Below are positions 4,874-6,628 of a DNA stretch of 6,628 bases, in pieces. The DNA comes from Rhodoferax sp. (GTDB lineage: Bacteria; Pseudomonadota; Gammaproteobacteria; Burkholderiales; Burkholderiaceae_C). The number at the start of each line of letters is the position of its first letter. Positions within the stretch are counted from its first letter, which is position 1. The stretch covers positions 1-6,628 of the forward strand of contig JAQSDS010000081.1 of NCBI GenBank assembly GCA_029946045.1, in the 5' to 3' direction. A program made the position numbers and the translations under genes. Below the pieces are notes generated by a model that was not told the origin of the DNA, made no database searches, and saw only the letters and a program-made list of their open reading frames with translations.

Positions 4874-6299
4874 CACGCTTCAGCGCGCCACCAAATCAGG
4901 CCGCGCCTCTTCCCCCTCGTCCGTCAAAGGCGCTGATGTTCCCGCCGATGGCTTCAGTTACAGCCGCACTTTTTTTGAAGGTCTGGTGGATTCAGCCATC
5001 GCCCATGCCAAAAGACTGGGCGCCACCGATGCCTCGGCGCACGCGTCAGAGGGCTGCGGCCTGAGCGTGTCAGCGCGCTTGGGTGAGTTGGAAAACGTAG
5101 AGCGCAACCGCGACAAGTCACTCGGCATCACGGTGCACCTGGGGCTGCGCCGCGGCAACGCCAGTACTTCCGACTTTTCTCAGGCGGCGATCAAGCAAAC
5201 AGTGCAAGCCGCCTTTGACATTGCCCGCTTCACTGCCGAGGATCCGTTTGCTGCCTTGCCCGATGAGGCTGATATTGCCCGCCCGCTTGAGCAGCGCACC
5301 GATCTGGAGCTTTTTTTCCCCTGGACCATCACCAGCGAGCAGGCGGCGCAGATCGCGCTGCAAGCCGAAGCGGCTGCATTTGCCGTTGACAAACGTATCA
5401 GCAACAGTGAGGGCGCGGGGGTGTCGGCCCAGCAGTCGCACTTTTTCAGCGCCCACACGCATGGTTTTCGCGGAGGGTACGCCAGCTCACGCCACTCCCT
5501 GTCGGTGTCGCCCATTGCTGGTAAGGGCGACGACATGCAGCGCGACGCCTGGTACAGCTCGCAACGGGACGCGCTGGAGCTGGCCAGCCCGCAAGCGGTG
5601 GGGCGCTATGCCGCCGAGCGGGCTTTGAGCCGGCTGCGGGCCCGCAAGATCGCCACCACCGAATGCCCGGTGCTGTTCGAGTCGCCCTTGGCGGCTGGTT
5701 TGCTGGGCAGTTTTGTGCAGGCCGTCAGTGGCGGCGCCTTGTACCGCAAGAGCAGCTTTTTACTCGACAGCTTAGGAAAACCGGTCTTTCCCAAGCACAT
5801 TGACATTCTGGAAGATCCGTTCATCAAGCGTGGCAAAGGCAGTTCGCCCTTTGACGACGAGGGCGTGCGTGTGCAGGCGCGCAGCGTGGTCGAAGCGGGC
5901 AAGGTGCAGGGCTACTTTCTGGGCAGCTACTCGGCCCGCAAACTGGGCATGAAGACCACGGGCAATGCGGGTGGCTCGCACAACCTGACGCTCACCTCGC
6001 GCCTGACCCGTGCCGGCGACGACCTGGATGCCATGTTGCGGCGCTTGGGCACGGGCCTGTTTGTGACCGAACTGATGGGCAGCGGCGTCAATTACGTGAC
6101 CGGCGACTATTCACGCGGTGCCAGCGGCTTCTGGGTAGAAAACGGCCGCATTGCCTATCCGGTGCATGAAATCACCATCGCTGGCAATATGAAATCCATG
6201 CTCAAGGGCATCGTGGCGGTGGGCGCAGATGCCTACAACTACGGTGCCAAAACCGTGGGCTCTATCCTCATCAACAAGATGAAGGTGGCGGGGAGTTAA
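4860..6299 (+). CDS. pmbA: TldE/PmbA subunit of the TldD/TldE metalloprotease
   Basis: A 479-residue cytoplasmic protein, homologous along its length to E. coli PmbA (450 residues), the non-catalytic partner of TldD. The TldD/TldE complex degrades unfolded peptides and is known for microcin B17 maturation and CcdA turnover. Matching blocks include GLSVSARLGELENVERNRDKS (67-87, family N-domain), DKRISNSEG (177-185), RHSLSVSPIA (211-220), GGALYRKSSFLLDSLGK (291-307), SYSARKLGMKTTGNAGG (356-372) and ELMGSGVNYVTGDYSRGASG (404-423). No HExxxH zinc motif is present, as expected for TldE rather than TldD. The ATG at 4860 is the only plausible start; the first 31 residues (S/K/A-rich) are extra compared with E. 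coli and poorly conserved. tldD is not in the window. Confidence 0.97.
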   Translation: MNKSNTLQRATKSGRASSPSSVKGADVPADGFSYSRTFFEGLVDSAIAHAKRLGATDASAHASEGCGLSVSARLGELENVERNRDKSLGITVHLGLRRGNASTSDFSQAAIKQTVQAAFDIARFTAEDPFAALPDEADIARPLEQRTDLELFFPWTITSEQAAQIALQAEAAAFAVDKRISNSEGAGVSAQQSHFFSAHTHGFRGGYASSRHSLSVSPIAGKGDDMQRDAWYSSQRDALELASPQAVGRYAAERALSRLRARKIATTECPVLFESPLAAGLLGSFVQAVSGGALYRKSSFLLDSLGKPVFPKHIDILEDPFIKRGKGSSPFDDEGVRVQARSVVEAGKVQGYFLGSYSARKLGMKTTGNAGGSHNLTLTSRLTRAGDDLDAMLRRLGTGLFVTELMGSGVNYVTGDYSRGASGFWVENGRIAYPVHEITIAGNMKSMLKGIVAVGADAYNYGAKTVGSILINKMKVAGS

Positions 6300-6314
6300 A
6301 TTGCTCCTGAACCC

Positions 6315-6390
6315 GCGAGGCAGGCCGTCCGGGCGGCTTCCTCATACTGGGGTACCAGAAATCGTCAGCCACCCGGACGGCCCACCTCGC
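6315..6390 (-). repeat. Large hairpin between pmbA and gltL, possible gltL 3' end structure
   Basis: The arms 6315-6338 and 6367-6390 are 24-base inverted repeats with 21 Watson-Crick pairs. The three mismatches (6321/6384, 6322/6383, 6334/6371) are C-A in plus-strand RNA but G-U in minus-strand RNA, so the minus-strand stem is fully paired. A small inner stem CTGG/CCAG (6347-6350, 6355-6358) sits in the 28-base loop. It begins 28 bases past the gltL stop. No U-tract follows on either strand, so it is not a standard intrinsic terminator. It could be an mRNA-stabilising end or a dispersed palindrome. Confidence 0.7.
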
Positions 6391-6418
6391 TAGACGTCGT
6401 AGCCAGGGATCGATGGCT

Positions 6419-6628
6419 TTAATGCCCCAGGATTTTTGACAGAAAGTCTTTGCTGCGCTCGTTCTGCGGGTTGTTGAAGAAGTCGTGCGGGTTGTTCTGC
6501 TCGACGATCTGGCCCTGATCCATAAAAATCACGCGGTCGGCCACGGCCTTGGCAAAACCCATTTCGTGGGTCACGCAGAGCATGGTGATACCTTCGTCGG
6601 CCATGGCAATCATCACGTCGAGCACTTC
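6419..6628 (-). CDS. gltL: Amino acid ABC transporter ATP-binding protein, C-terminal end (GltL type)
   Basis: The last 69 codons of an ABC ATPase that powers uptake of a polar amino acid, probably glutamate/aspartate, at the inner membrane. The frame runs off the right edge. Visible parts are EVLDVMIAMADEG, which follows the D-loop in this family, the H-loop CVTHEMGFA with its catalytic histidine (residue 21 of the fragment), ADRVIFMDQGQIVEQ, and the end FLSKILGH. This tail is closer to E. coli GltL (MDEGKIVED, AKDFLAKIL) than to GlnQ. Walker A, signature and Walker B lie outside the window. Upstream permease and binding-protein genes are expected to the right. Family membership is sure; the substrate is inferred. 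Confidence 0.9.
   Translation of the reverse strand, partial: EVLDVMIAMADEGITMLCVTHEMGFAKAVADRVIFMDQGQIVEQNNPHDFFNNPQNERSKDFLSKILGH

Overview
This 6.6 kb window is GC-rich. Its protein sequences look like those of a betaproteobacterium, most likely in the Burkholderiales and perhaps a Comamonadaceae relative of Rhodoferax or Polaromonas. That placement is an inference from the MogA, YjgA/DarP, PmbA and GltL sequences and from codon use; no search was run. The window splits into a defence or accessory part (1 to about 3570) and a conserved housekeeping part (about 3585 to 6628).

Accessory part: the left edge cuts into a large single-chain restriction-modification enzyme of the MmeI (Type IIL/IIG) family. 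It keeps a nuclease D-x9-E-x-K motif, the AdoMet motif DPACGSG, the amino-methyltransferase motif NPPF, a target-recognition region and the family C-terminus. Its stop overlaps by ATGA with a small MNT nucleotidyltransferase, the antitoxin half of HEPN/MNT toxin-antitoxin pairs. A second ATGA junction starts what looks like the partner HEPN gene. That reading frame dies after 11 codons, inside a 73 bp palindromic repeat, so the toxin gene appears to be lost.

The methyltransferase gene carries repeat-derived DNA in frame at two places. A 63 bp repeat occurs in inverted orientation at 1337-1399 and 2681-2743 (59 of 63 bases agree), and a 60 bp palindrome with GGGGTC/GACCCC ends lies at 1459-1518. 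The first site adds about 74 residues between the cofactor-binding half and the NPPF motif; the second adds about 45 residues ahead of the C-terminal domain. The two inverted copies flank the NPPF motif and the target-recognition region. That region is also clearly poorer in GC than the rest of the gene.

Housekeeping part: mogA (molybdopterin adenylyltransferase) and yjgA/darP (50S assembly factor) form a minus-strand pair with an ATGA overlap. They are divergent from pmbA/tldE (TldD/TldE protease subunit). Only 22 bp separate the two start codons, and two candidate -10 boxes on opposite strands overlap almost completely, so both mRNAs may be leaderless or nearly so. After pmbA comes a 119 bp gap holding a large hairpin that pairs perfectly only in minus-strand RNA. 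The window ends in the 3' end of a minus-strand glutamate/aspartate-type ABC transporter ATPase gene. No stretch longer than 300 bases lacks a gene.
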